Below, piece by piece: positions 44,230 through 55,012 of a DNA stretch of 64,000 nt (position 1 is the first letter of the stretch; each line of letters starts with the position of its first letter). Both the position numbers and the translations under genes were made by a program. The stretch is taken from the NCBI GenBank assembly GCA_963969495.1, contig OZ018326.1:4211444-4275443 (forward strand), in the 5' to 3' direction. This DNA is from Ceratothoa steindachneri. Taxonomy: Eukaryota; Arthropoda; Malacostraca; Isopoda; Cymothoidae. Below the pieces are notes generated by a model, which ran no database searches, was not told where the DNA came from, and worked only from the letters and a program-made list of their open reading frames with translations.

Positions 44230-44490
44230 GGCTCTCTAAAGGTAATTAATTGTCCTCACCTCTTCGTTGAAAAATTGGAAAATGCTGAATTATTTCGGTA
44301 TGGGACGGAGCTTAGAGAAGAAATCATAGATTCTAAATGCGATAATTTCTACCTTTTAGATATATTTGAAAAAATAAATATGCTGAACTGAACAAACATT
44401 TTCCATCATTTTACAACTCTTGCCACTCTTGAGGAGCTGCATGAAAATGATATTTTTATTTACATCGATCATCTGATAAAAAGTGTACGA
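44230..44490 (+). pseudogene. hAT transposase, part 3' of the LINE insertion
   Basis: Plus frames read LFVEKLENAELFRYGTELRE and YLLDIFEKINMLN, then TLATLEELHENDIFIYIDHL. This resembles the middle/C-terminal transposase of Charlie-like elements (usual: FLADIFehlN.LNl.LQG...). The dimerisation domain further on is not legible. It resumes the coding interrupted at about 42850. Confidence 0.5.
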
Positions 44491-44819
44491 TGATATGGAA
44501 ATTATCTAGGTTCAAAGATAATCCTATAAAAAAAGCTTCCACATTAGGGGGTAGACCTATTTAAGAGAAATGAAGCTGCTGTTGACATAAAAAAATATAT
44601 AATTGTTATAAATGGTGGTTTCATTGGAGTTACAAAATATTGATGTTTATGCAATGTTTATGCGCAATAAATAGACATGGCTGGTCCCTTTATTGAAAAT
44701 ATTATGCATATATAAAATTGAAATATTTCGATGACTATAATAATTTGATGGGCCACAGAAAAATTCCTGGTGTAAACTGTGCCATGGGTTAAAAAATGTT
44801 GAAAAACCCTGGCTTTGGT

Positions 44820-46550
44820 GATGCAGCGACGTTTATAATGAATTGATCTTATTGTTCACTTCTAATTCGATATATTAAAAATGAAAAATTTTAAACAGTT
44901 AAGATGCAGTTGAGTAAAATACAGAGGGAAAGAAAGGCCCTTTTATTTTGTATGTACCAGAGGTATGTCAAATAATATGTAATGTTACCTATCATGCGTC
45001 TAGTATAGTAGTTAGCACAACTTGTTACTTTAACGTGCATGTGTGCGTGAATTCCAAATTAGTTTAAGTATGACATTTGAGAAGATTAGTGGTAAATGAC
45101 TCGTTCAAATTTATTCCTCAGCAAATAATTATATTTGTGCGATTAATTAAATATGGGAAAGTGAATTTTGAATCATTGAATGACCTTTTCGAAAACCACT
45201 GAGCTAATTAAATGTAAAATTGCCCAAAAATAATATATATGATGTTAGCGTACAGATAAAAACCTTGTATTGACTTTCTCTTAGGCAAAATATTTTTGCC
45301 GCATTGCAAACTTTTCTTTAAAAGTTAATGATTGGTACAAACAAGAGGGAAACTCTATCCAATGACCTGCGGCGTTTTGTGATAAGAAGATAAATGGTTA
45401 TTGCATTGATGGTTTGCCATTGTTCAAATCACTTACAAGAGCCTTGGAATGGCTAAATAAGGCTTCTGTCACTAGATGGCGCCACCCAGCTCCAAATCTG
45501 ATGCTAGATTTGAAATCTTTAAGGTGAATAACCCATGGTCATTTGGATTACATCATTGCTCTAAATGGCTACAGTTGAACTTTACTCTTTTTAAAAACAG
45601 CGACGCCTAGCCCTGATGCTTCGTGGCAGGCAAAAGGGTTGACTCCATTACAGTCAAGTGTGGGTGAATAAAATCATGATCATAAAGGTGGGATAAGGTC
45701 AGAAAGAAGAAAATAAGACGGTGCGGCTGTAATTAAAAAGTTATGTATCTAACAACGGGAATCTTGAAGATGATTCTTCTAGGAGAGTAGCCAGAACAAA
45801 TTAACATGCAGAGAAGTGTCTAAGAGAAACGTTCTAATTAAAGATCAACGAAGGCTGCAAAGTTTGGAAGAAGTTTAAGGGTTTGATGTGTGGAAGTTAC
45901 ACTCCAGCTAGAAGGGTGTAAAAATAATTTAAGTACGATTAACGGAAGCATGAATGGCAATCACAAAAGTAGTTCGGTCTAAGTGGGAGCTTATGAGACG
46001 AGATAAGGAGGACCCGAAAGTTTCATTTCTGCATGCGCAAACGGCTTCTAATCTGGATAGTTCTCCATAGGGTGCCTCTGGCATGACATTGCAATGCCAA
46101 ATGGCGGCAAATGCCTAGGATGACACAAACCTCGTCCAGTCATGTCTGTTAATCTGCTTCAATGTTTCTAAATTGAGAATAAAGATGTAGTTAGGAATTT
46201 ATCTAGTATTCTAGACAAGGTCCTTCATCACAATTTCGATTTATGACTTCGGCTATCTTCATATTCTTGCGAAATAAATTTGGTGCATGCAGTTATGATT
46301 ACCCACTACTTTGATTTACAACACACAACAAAAAATCATAAACCAGAAAGTCATAGATGTTTACTTTAGTGTGGGAACTAGCGCTTTTACAACGAGTAAA
46401 GGTATTAAAATTATTCTGTTTAAATTTTAATATTGCGGCAAAACTCAATTATGCATCTGCAGCAGCAATTTCTTCAATTATTGTTTTGATATCGAAACAG
46501 TTTGTCAATCAGTGTAGTGTTACAATATATCATCTTTGATCTTAAAACAA
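44820..46550. other. no gene seen
   Basis: AT-rich to about 45400, then mixed sequence. No recognised motif or structured repeat was found. Confidence 0.45.
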
Positions 46551-46552
46551 CT

Positions 46553-46795
46553 CTATATATGTCGAAGGCTCTCCCCACGGGGGTGAGTGGGAAACAGCTC
46601 TACTGTCGAATGGCATGGAATCTTCTTACTGAGGTGATTCTGAGCAGTGTAAAGGTGGTCCGTGGTGGACGCGGTTCGAGGCTACCAATTTGGAAGCGGG
46701 GTGGGGTAGGCTTACCAATTTAAGCCTAACAGAACCTTCTCCAGAGAATGGAACTTCCGGGCTGAAAAAGAAATTCCAGGTGGAATTTCCCCACA
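46553..46795 (-). repeat. inverted copy of the LTR U3 part
   Basis: The reverse complement of this stretch aligns with 50505-50749, the first 245 bases of the 3' LTR of gypsy copy B: from TGTGGGG at the LTR start to CATATATAG at the probable TATA box. Homology ends at that box. It lies directly left of, and inverted relative to, the truncated forward 5' LTR, and shares about 100 bases with it in inverted orientation (46553-46660 against 46864-46972). Confidence 0.85.
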
Positions 46796-46863
46796 GTTAA
46801 TCCTTTAACAGGAAGTATATACTTCATCCCATTTCTCCTCAGGATACGAACTGATTGGATCTG

Positions 46864-47770
46864 GGACCTTAAGAGCAACCAGAATCTCCTCGGCAAGAAG
46901 ATTCGAGTCCATTCGAGAGTAGAGCTGTTTCCCACTCACCCCGGCGGGGAGATCCTCGGACATATATAGTGCTCGTCTTCTCTGAGGTAGACACAGAGTT
47001 CAGAAGTCTCGCCCGGACCCAAGAATACTCCTTTAGTTCCAAGTAAGGTGTAACAACAAAGCAAAGTGACGGCTGAACTATTTGTGTGTTGTAATTAGCC
47101 CCAGCCAGTGAGGTAATTCCATTTAAAGATCGCTACCGAGCGATTTTTCCGACTTCACTCATCAATTCCTGTCGGAGCCCTCCTCGTTCGCCCCTCGTTT
47201 TGGGGGAACCAAAATACTCTCCCCTGGCCCGGAAGTTCCCCCCGTCCCTTTTGAAAAACCGTCATCACTTTAACTTCCCGCTCAGAAGCTCCGAGCGCCC
47301 TCGCCTCACGTGCAGGAGACATCCGTGAAGCATTATCCCGACGTCTCACCCGAAATCCTCCGTAAGCCAACCCCTCTCCCCCTTCAGTAACCCATTTGAG
47401 TTAATTCCCCCCCTTTGAATAGTCTCCTCCTGTAATAAATTAAATTTTAACTTCGTAGTCTGATGCATAACTACAATTTCTCCCCCTCGTTTACCGATAT
47501 AATTTTACCCATTAATTATCTGATGTAATTTCGCCCATCAATTCTCTCATTTTTATGTAAATAAAATTATATTTTTGTACATGCCTCTTTAAATAACCTT
47601 GAGCTTTGCCTTTGCCCAAATTTTACCTGACCTCGTTGCACTCTTTCTCGTTGTTTCTCCCAACGAAACTCGTGGCATTCTGTCCCCCTTGTCGGTTCGC
47701 CTTTAAGTTATTGCTCCCTTCCCCATAGATATAATATTGTATTGATATAATATAATGTCATACCACGACA
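46864..47770 (+). repeat. 5' LTR of gypsy copy B (first part missing)
   Basis: It aligns with the 3' LTR from about its base 138 onward: gaagattcgag, gagagtagagctgtttcc, ggacatatatagtgctcgtc, agaagtctcgcc, aacaacaaagca, then after a gap cataactacaat to ataatgtcatacca. Compared with the 3' LTR it has about 400 extra bases at about 47062-47462. It lacks the LTR start; unrelated sequence (46796-46863) stands there. Confidence 0.85.
46965..46973 (+). promoter_or_regulatory. probable TATA box in the 5' LTR
   Basis: CATATATAG, followed after a short distance by the conserved gctcgtcttc stretch. It is conserved in the 3' LTR (50741-50749) and marks the end of the inverted U3 copy. It would drive transcription of the element from the LTR. 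Confidence 0.5.
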
Positions 47771-48310
47771 TATATATTTATTAATATACATATTATATAA
47801 TTTGGGTGTCAAGTGTGTTTGGGGTTTTTATAAACCCATGTCATTTTTTTTTCGATATTAGAAGTTCCCTTGTTATTCACGTCTATCCCTTTTATTTTAA
47901 TTTTTCTATTGTACTGGCAGAAGGCAAGTTTAAGTTAATTGAAGAGCAGTAGAACGTAATCTATATATATTTTGTGTTGGACCCCATGTAATTAAGGTTT
48001 TTTTTTATTCTGTTTGAATTTTGGAGACTCTCTTGGTTATTAATCCCAAAGAGTTAAGGTCTTTGGTGTCCTGACTACGGTAGGACCATTTTATTTTTTT
48101 CCGCTTAGAAACAACAGAGGCAGGTGGTAGCTGTATCATAATTCTTTTTTTTGTGATCAAGGCCTTCACGGAGATTCGAGTATTCGTTTCGCATGGGTAG
48201 TGTCCTAGCTCGTTCGCGTATCAGTGTTTCCTCAGTTAACTGCGTAAAAAGTTCATCCTTCGAAAAATTAAAGAGTCAGGGTGAAATGTTAGGTCTTTCG
48301 GGCAAAGACC
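47771..48310 (+). other. leader of gypsy copy B with candidate primer-binding site
   Basis: Non-coding between LTR and Gag. About 30 AT-rich bases follow the LTR, then TGGGTGTCAAGTGTG at 47803-47817, which resembles the TGGTGTC-type primer-binding site of LTR elements. The distance from the LTR end is larger than normal, perhaps through expansion of the AT-rich stretch. T-rich DNA fills the rest. Confidence 0.45.
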
Positions 48311-48319
48311 TGCTAAATT

Positions 48320-49320
48320 ACGTACAAGAAGAAGAGAGAAACGAACGGGCAGAGTGAAGGGAAGAATAAATAAGAAAGATGGAGATGGAAATGAAGAAGA
48401 ACAAAATAGAGATGGAAGAACGTGAACAAATTAGGCAGCATGAGCTGGAAATGAGTCGAAATCAAATGGATTCTTAGTCCTTCGGTTCCCGGGCTGAAAT
48501 TCCCCAATCTCCTTCAGTCAACTTCACGCTTTTTATGATGGAAAGGACTTTAGGTCATTTTTGACCCATTTTGAGGGAATCTTCAACATCAATAGATGGG
48601 ATCGCGAAAATGATGACGTCGCTCACTTACTTTCCCTCCTAAATGCCCAGTTAAGAGATATCTTCGTCTCCCTTTTAACGAAAGCAACGTTGGACTATTC
48701 CACGTTAAAGTCCGAATTGTTAGCCGCTGTTCATATGAATTGCGAATTTTACTGCTCTCGATCCCGCCTGGAAAGCATTTGCCCCAGTCAAACATTTCAG
48801 GAACATGGCTACATCCTCCAAAGACACCTTCAGTGTTGGCTGGATGCGTGCAAGATTCCCTAGGTCTACGAGTCCCTTCTGGACTTCTTCCTTAGGAATC
48901 AGCTTTTAGCTGCCGTGGCTCTCAAAATTCACGCCTGCATTAAGGATAAACGTTGTGCTACTTTCAAGGATTGCTTGGAAAAGGCTGATGTCTACGCGGA
49001 TATTCACGATTTATACCCTAAGGATGTTAAAAAGGCTCCCCAATCGCCCCCAAAATTAAATTTATGGTTATAAGACCCCCCCTAAATTTCTTCAAAGATT
49101 AACTAAAGTTCCTAGTCGCTGAAGCCAAGAAACTTCCATCCATCTGAACACCGAGACGTTAAGCCCCTAGTTTCTTCTTTCTTGGTTGTCCCGTACCAAA
49201 AGAACCCGATCGTCTCCTACACCTGTGGAGTTCCCGGCCATTACCGCACGAACTGTCCTCAAAACTCCCGATTCGCAAACTCTCAGTCCCACCAAGTGCA
49301 CCAAATGTGGGCCCCCCCCT
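48320..49320 (+). pseudogene. Gag with coiled coil, SCAN-like capsid domain and zinc knuckle
   Basis: The first part is charged and helical (EMEMKKNKIEMEEREQI near 48380-48435). Then comes FLTHFEGIFNINRWDREND (about 48560-48620) in an open frame to 48863, with LNAQLRDIFVSLL and FQEHGYILQRHLQCWLDACK. After one stop follows LLDFFLRNQLLAAVALKIHA with CIKDKRCATFKDCLEK and ADVYADIHDLYPK (to about 49025). The second half has the signature of SCAN-related retroelement capsid (ETFQefg.rL..y...W..., a YE.L.d.ilreqfL...p.ei..fl, then aeky...h). A zinc knuckle CGVPGHYRTNC lies at about 49223-49256, its first Cys position changed to Ser. Stops and frame changes make it inactive. Confidence 0.75.
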
Positions 49321-49369
49321 GATCCCCCTCCGTCACCTTAGGAGACCCCCGATCCTCCTTCCCCCGCCA

Positions 49370-49660
49370 AAGGTCCGTTCCAGCAGGTAAACTTCCTCAT
49401 TAATGAGAACAACCCTGGTGGATTGAAGTTCGAAAACGGAACTGTGAACGGTGGCCGAGTATGCACCCTCGTCCGTGACACCGGATGCACCTCTATTATG
49501 GTGTATGAGGACCTACTCCCCCCTGTTGGCCCCGACCACAAGAAATTTGCGGTGGTCCACGATTACCTTGGCCGGGCGAGTCGTTTCCCAGTAATTCGTT
49601 GTCACATCAAGTGTTACTATATGTCCGGTTGGTCACGAAGTGGTAGCGCTCCCAATCCAG
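49370..49660 (+). pseudogene. retropepsin-like aspartic protease
   Basis: The open frame from 49423 contains the active site as RDTGCTSIMV (Asp-Thr-Gly at 49476-49484), preceded by NGGRVCTL. It continues with FAVVHDYLGRASRFPVIRCH and IKCYYMSG. About 40 residues upstream the frame is VNFLINENNPGG. The family's second motif (ILG or I(L/I)D-D...) is not seen, as the frame shifts at about 49635. It is homologous to 12790-12590 of copy A, where the active site is damaged. Confidence 0.8.
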
Positions 49661-49925
49661 TTCTACTCCGTTGAATTCGGTCAAAACCCCGTATTCCACG
49701 ACCATCCCGTGGCCCAGCCCGTGACTACCCGTACACAGGCAGTGCTGGAATCCCATGCATCCGTTCCATTGGAAACTCCTATCGACCCGGAGTTCCAAGC
49801 CCTCCGAAGCGACAAGTTTTCCCGCGCACAGAAGGAGTGCGCAACTCTCTCCCCCTATGGAAGAAAACTAAAACCCTCGAGCGTGAGTCCACCCGAGGTA
49901 ACAAACAAGTGCCATATCTCGTGAA
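49640..49925 (+). pseudogene. post-protease segment and start of integrase
   Basis: A 94-codon open frame reads VALPIQFYSVEFGQNPVFHD and, later, DPEFQALRSDKFSRAQKECA followed by LSPYGRKLK. The second part matches copy A (KIQKECEFLLPLC), which there leads into the integrase zinc finger. It corresponds to the conserved stretch (f...Q..D.tL..l...a) preceding the HHCC finger in gypsy integrases. The finger and catalytic core do not follow: the sequence jumps to the C-terminal domain. Confidence 0.65.
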
Positions 49926-50150
49926 GAAGGACTTATTGAGAGGTATAAGACCTACTTTGACCTTAAGTCACGACAACAAAAATTCAAGCCTGGCGCGGAG
50001 GTGCTGGTGCTACTTCCAACGGGAAGCAACAAACTCCTTAGCCACTGAAAGGGACTCTACCCCGTCCTCGAGGATAAAGAACCCGTGGATTACCTCATCC
50101 GTACTCTGGCGGGAGCTAAGGCTTTCCACGTTATTTGTATTTATTATTTC
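49926..50150 (+). pseudogene. integrase C-terminal domain
   Basis: The plus frame reads ERYKTYFDLKSRQQKFKPGA and then EVLVLLPTGSNKLLSH. After a stop come KGLYPVLEDKEPVDYLIRTL and FHV. This is the gypsy integrase C-terminal pattern (yd..ak...f..Gd.VL.lLP...nkL...w.GPy.v.e......Y.i.......fHvN.Lk) and aligns with 11600-11390 of copy A. After FHV the sequence becomes non-coding T-rich DNA for about 350 bases up to the 3' LTR. RT and RNase H are therefore absent where copy A has them. Confidence 0.8.
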
Positions 50151-50504
50151 ATTAATGTTCTTAATTATGATTTTTGGGGGGTCCACTAAATTGTTTAGTC
50201 TTTAGTCCCATATTTATGCTTCTATTTAATTGTATCCGTTTTTTTGTTTCACTGAAATATCGCCAATGTTCTCCTGTGATTTTTCTTTTGTTTAAAATTG
50301 TATTGGTTGAATTCTCTATAATCGACCCGTTTAAGGCGTTTATCCGTAAATTCCCCGCTGAGCTCAAATTAACTTTTTTTTGTGTGGACACCTGTCGTTG
50401 CAGGTCTTGATTTCCCTAGACCCTTGATAATTCTAGTTTGACGAGTGAGATGATCCTTTCCTACGCAACTGCTCTGTAAAGCCTCATCTTTCGTTTGGGA
50501 GATG

Positions 50505-51197
50505 TGTGGGGGAATTCCACGTGGAATTTCTTTTCCAGCACGGAAGTTCCATGTGCTGGAGAAGGTTCTTTTAGGCTTAAATTTGTAAGCCTCCCCCCCC
50601 CATACCTTTCACAAGCGGTAGCCTCGGACCGCGTCTACCACGGATCACCTTTAACGGGTTAGAATCTCTCCGGCTAGAAGATTCGAGGCCATTTGAGAGT
50701 AGAGCTGTTTCCAAATTACCCCTGCGGGGAGAGCCTCGGACATATATAGTGCTCGTCTTCCATGAGGCAGACACAGACTTGAGAAGTCTCGCCTGGACCC
50801 AAGAAGATTCCCCTAGTTTTAAGCCAGGTGCTAACAACAAAGCATAACTACAATCCCCCCTCTCGTTTACCGATGTAAGTTTACCCATTAATCTCTGATG
50901 TAATTTTGGCCATTAATTCTCTGATGTAATTTTGGCCATTAATTCTCTGATGTAATTTTGCCCATCAATTCTCTCATTTTTATGTGAATGAAATTATATT
51001 TTTGTGAATGCCTCTTTAAATAACCTTGAGCTTTGCCATTCCACAAATTTTACCTGACCTCATTGCACTCTTTCTCGTTGTTCCGCCTGACGAAACTCGT
51101 GGCGTTTCGTCTCCCTTGTCCGTTTGCCTTTAAGTTATTAGTCCTTCCTTCATAGATATAATATGGTATTGATATAATATAATGTCATACCAGGACA
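50505..51197 (+). repeat. 3' LTR of gypsy copy B
   Basis: It begins TGTGGGGGAATTCC and ends around ...ATGTCATACCA(GGACA), a TG...CA arrangement. The start is defined by the inverted U3 copy (46795) and the end by the 5' LTR (47770). It contains a probable TATA box at 50741-50749 and a 26-27 bp tandem repeat (50884-50968). It lacks about 400 bases present in the 5' LTR, the junction being at aacaacaaagcat/aactacaa. Confidence 0.85.
50884..50968 (+). repeat. tandem repeat within the 3' LTR, about 3 units of 26-27 bp
   Basis: Units of the form attaattctctgatgtaatt with ttggcc between them. The 5' LTR has about two more diverged units (47505-47545), so the array expanded in one LTR. Confidence 0.85.
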
Positions 51198-51199
51198 TT

Positions 51200-53190
51200 T
51201 ACCATAACCCTTTAATAGAGAACCTAATCACCTAAGATACAATGAAAAGCCTAAAAAAAGCTAATGATGATTGGGAGGAAGCTGATAGCCACATCATTGT
51301 AACATTTATTTGATTTAGTGCCAAAAAATAGGATGGAGTGAAAGAGGTTTTCGAAAGACTTTTATAGTATTTGAGGTTGCAGGTAGGAGTAGTTATTGAA
51401 CTTTATTTTTAGGTTTCTACGGTGAACTACATATGATTTAAAAATTTAGTTAATATAAGCCCTTTTAGTTATTATCAACTCTTTCATCCATAATTTTTAT
51501 TCATTTATAATATACTCTCTTGTTAATGTAAAAAAATAGGATGATGAAATACTTGTTAGATCTAACCTATAAAATAGATAAATTTTGATCGATTCGATTT
51601 ATGAATTTCTTCTAGTTCTTAGTCGAATTCACGGTATAATGTGATTATATTTTTATTAGAAAGTGATTTAACTGCTATGCATACTTTAATTTCGATAAAC
51701 TCTACCAAGATGCAAGTACATACAATTTAGATACACTTTATTCAAATTTAGGTTAAGGATTAATGAATGCTTAAACACCACAAAAAATCAAACAAAATTA
51801 CTTGAGAATCGGTATTCTAACGAAAGCTATTAATTTAATTAGTATCTAAATGGCAGGAATCATTATTAGAATATTAATATATCCAATTATGTCCCAATAT
51901 CTAAAGTTTAATCATAAATCTCTCGTAATCCATTTTTAAATTTCATTCCTTATATCTGCAGTGTGCATCTAAACTTTCGGCAGTTATGATGATTCTCTAT
52001 ACTTATGCTCATAATATTTATTGTTGTAGACATAAATCTAATGTGCGATGAACTTAATTATCATAAGTAAATTTCTTTACTTCGAATACTGTCATCTATG
52101 GTTCGTATCATGATGTTATAGATCTAATCAGGAGAGGGTGGGGGAGAGGTGATGGGTATAACTGAGGTTGGTTGGTGGGTGGGTTCCTTATGACGTCAAT
52201 TCAATTAATGAATACTCCAAAAATTCACTGAAATAATCAATCAGCATTAGTGTTACAAAATTGCGGACTCATGGGGACAAGGGGTGGATAGATCCCTTAT
52301 TACGATAAACCAAATCCACGACTTCACACCAAAATAATTCACTAATCTACCTAATCAGCCACTCGACAGCTGTGTTACAAAATGGCGGACTCTGCACTTA
52401 TGTTACAATACCCTTCCGATGTCCGCTCGTTCTTATGAATAAGAAAGTGAGTGGTGACCTTGATAGTTTATCATCATTCATAAGCCGGAAGCTATTAGGA
52501 AAGTCCCAGTTTTATACTCTTTTGCGTAAAAAATCGTTCCAAATCCACCTCGAGTATAATTGAACGTTGAGACGCCCTTTGTCCAATAACGTAACTTTTG
52601 TAGGTAATCTTTTGGTTTAATATGATTTATTTATTGTTTAGTAATCATATATGCTAGAGAGAGAGAGTTGGAAGTGAAAGAAAAGCCATGCATTTTGCTA
52701 TTTCCTAAGGAACTTGAGGATGGAAGAACAACTATGATGTCTGACATTTCTAAATGATAGATGTTAAAAACTACAAAAAATTAAAGAAAGTTAAGCTTGT
52801 CAGTATCAATGCATGCTATTATGTGGAGCACCCGTAATTCATGACCTTAACTTAACTACACTACATCCATGAGGAAATGCAAAGAGCAAAACTCCTCACA
52901 ATATTCTACATAATTTTACTTCTATGTAAAACGAAATACTAATATCATTCCTGTTTTGGTTGAAGTGACTTAAAGTGGTCATATCATTATTTAGACAGAG
53001 TACGTAATGGATTTTTTATCAAAAGAGTTTACAGTTTGCGGCAGCAATGAAATATAAGAACATTCGTGCAAACTTGATACTTATCACCACTTTCCAACTA
53101 AGTCATTATAGGAAATTTTAACAAAGAGGTCAAAATAACGGAATTTAACGAATGAAGACTGCAGAACATAGGTATACCAGAAACAATATG
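51200..53190. other. AT-rich stretch with a diverged tandem duplication
   Basis: No gene seen. About 52180-52280 and 52290-52390 are diverged copies sharing tcccttat.acg, aattcact, aatcagc and a block tgttacaaaat.gcggactc at 52252 and 52372. The frame 52372-52563 has no motif. Confidence 0.45.
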
Positions 53191-53199
53191 ATGGATTCT

Positions 53200-53860
53200 A
53201 AATTAACTTTGATTTCCCTGTTGATTTGTTTCAGCAGATATGTAAAAGGCTTGTTACTGCTGTTAAAGCTCGATTTTTCGTAATAACGACTGTTCATAGT
53301 CAGCTCAACGTGAATCTCAAACCATTAGTAGTAGAAAATGGAAACCAATATGCTTATTTGCCTCTTGCACACCCTGTGCAGAAGAATACAATAATGTTAA
53401 AGAGATAAACTACGGTAAATTGAAGTAGGAAATTTGTGTGCATGTGGGGACTTCAAGATACGTGCCTCTTTGCCTGAGTGCAAGGTGGATACACAAAATA
53501 TTTATGTTGCTTTAGTGATAGCAGAGCTGATAATCATCGTTACCAGATATTTCGGTGGCCTCCATGACATGAATTATAGCCAGAAATGTTGAATCGTTTT
53601 AGATAGCCTTTGTTGACATTGCTATGGTTTTATTAGCCACACTTCATTTAAAAGTGAGATTGATAAAAAAGTTTGAAAATACTTAAAACTTTGGAGGAGA
53701 AGCGTTTTACGGACTCATTCTCATATTTCAAAAGCTTTATAAGGATTAGACATGAGGTGGTGTTTTGATGGACCACAAGATATCTCAATGTTGAAGCCTG
53801 AGAAACTTGAAAGAGCGATAGCTAAATTGGAAAGAGAAGCATGTAGGTAGTTCAAATTGA
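53200..53860. other. possibly the upstream part of the 53868-54090 family, not decoded
   Basis: An open frame at 53226-53408 (60 codons) and scattered short frames are present, but I can assign no motif. Confidence 0.3.
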
Positions 53861-53867
53861 TGTGTAG

Positions 53868-54090
53868 TTATGAGATTCTTAGCAAAACACAAAGAACCAA
53901 ACTACACGCAGCTGGTAGCAAAGCTTATTGAAAGCTTTAAGGAATTGGGCTGTCATATGTCCTTGAAGATGCAGTTTTTGCATTCGCATATCATACTTTT
54001 GTGAAAAGTTGGATGATATCAGTGTAGAGCAGGATGCGAGATTCCATCAGAACATCGCACTAATGGAAAGAAGATGCAAGGAAGTGCCAT
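53868..54090 (+). pseudogene. fragment of a multicopy, probably transposon-derived protein family
   Basis: Plus-strand frames read FLAKHKEPNYTQLVAKLIES and FKELGCHMSLKMQFLHSHI, then after a frameshift DDISVEQDARFHQNIALMER. I recognise this as the C-terminal part of a protein family that occurs in many copies as 'uncharacterised protein' in arthropod and cnidarian genomes (usual: FLGN.ra.nY..lv..ml..f...g..MSlK.HfLhsHldffP.n.gd.s.EqGErFHqdi..mE.RYqG). Its biochemical role is not known to me; its multicopy nature suggests a mobile element. Here it has a frameshift and ends before the terminal Trp/Tyr segment. Confidence 0.6.
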
Positions 54091-54099
54091 TATGAAAGA

Positions 54100-54910
54100 A
54101 TAAAAAAGAGAAGTACAATCTATAAAACACTTCTAATGTAACGATTTTTATTTATATCTTTCTCTTATTTTCTTATACCGTTCCTAAATACGTACTAATA
54201 CGTAAGAATCCTAATATTACTGTTTAAATATATTTTAAAAATTTGAATTGATTTAACTAGATATATGACTCCCGGGCAGGCGCATTCAGATATAGAACAA
54301 ATATTAAATTTTAAAAATCTCTAAATATTGTTCATATACACAAACTAGCAAAAAATGTATGCTAACAAATATAATGTTTGGTACTGGAATTTGTCTTAAT
54401 CAAAGAATGCCTAAATATTCTAAGTACTTGCTTTTTTTTCGCAGTCCAGTATTAATATGTCCAAATCTTAACTTTGTTGGGGCAGTAGGACTCTGTAATA
54501 AGTAATACATTAAATTTTAACATTTTAGTGTTAATAATATATTTTACAAAGCCTTACACTATTTTACAATCCTACAGTTCTACATTAGAAGTAGTTTTCC
54601 TTCAATATTTCTTCTAAAGAATAGGCTCATATATATGGCGTTCCATAAACAAAAGAGTTCATATTTAAAGAGTTTAACACATTTTATAGAAGTTTAAGAG
54701 ATCAGTTCATGATAAAAAAACAAGCCATTATATTAAATTTTGTTTAAAGAAATTAAAGTAATCTAACAGCTAAAGTTTGGAAATTTATTTAGTGCACATG
54801 GCTTCTTGAAACATCCTTCCACCTATTACTAAATCCCAATATATCTCTCATTTTTATGCTAAAATAAAAAAATTCACCTGTAATATCTTAGATAAAATTT
54901 TATTTAAATT
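54100..54910. other. AT-rich stretch, no gene seen
   Basis: Very AT-rich. No motif or RNA gene is recognised. Confidence 0.5.
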
Positions 54911-54913
54911 AAT

Positions 54914-55010
<97 letters not shown>
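54914..55010. repeat. interrupted (TA)n microsatellite, about 97 bp
   Basis: An alternating A/T run with interruptions at about 54927 (g) and 54949 (tt). Confidence 0.95.

Positions 55011-55012
<2 letters not shown>

Larger units (their letters stand above)
41239..44811 (+). mobile_element. hAT transposon (Charlie-like) with a nested LINE
   Basis: The left end CAGTGGTTCCCAACCTGTGG is the classic start of Charlie-like hAT elements. The right end, read on the minus strand, starts CAGGGTTTTTCAAC and agrees at 10 of the first 14 bases. Candidate 8-bp target duplications flank it. Inside are a degenerate BED-type zinc finger (about 42170-42240), transposase fragments (42510-42850 and 44230-44480) and a LINE RT segment (42855-44117) that splits the transposase. 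Total length is 3573 bases. Confidence 0.8.
46553..51197 (+). mobile_element. Ty3/gypsy LTR retrotransposon with SCAN-like Gag (copy B), RT lost
   Basis: From left to right: an inverted U3 fragment, the forward 5' LTR (46864-47770), a leader, Gag (about 48320-49320), protease (about 49370-49650), integrase N-terminal region (about 49780-49925), integrase C-terminal domain (49926-50150) and the 3' LTR (50505-51197). No RT or RNase H is seen. Its Gag, protease and integrase are homologous to the minus-strand element at 9196-14763, but the LTRs do not look alike, so it is a related subfamily. Internal deletions removed the integrase core and RT-RNase H. Confidence 0.8.
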
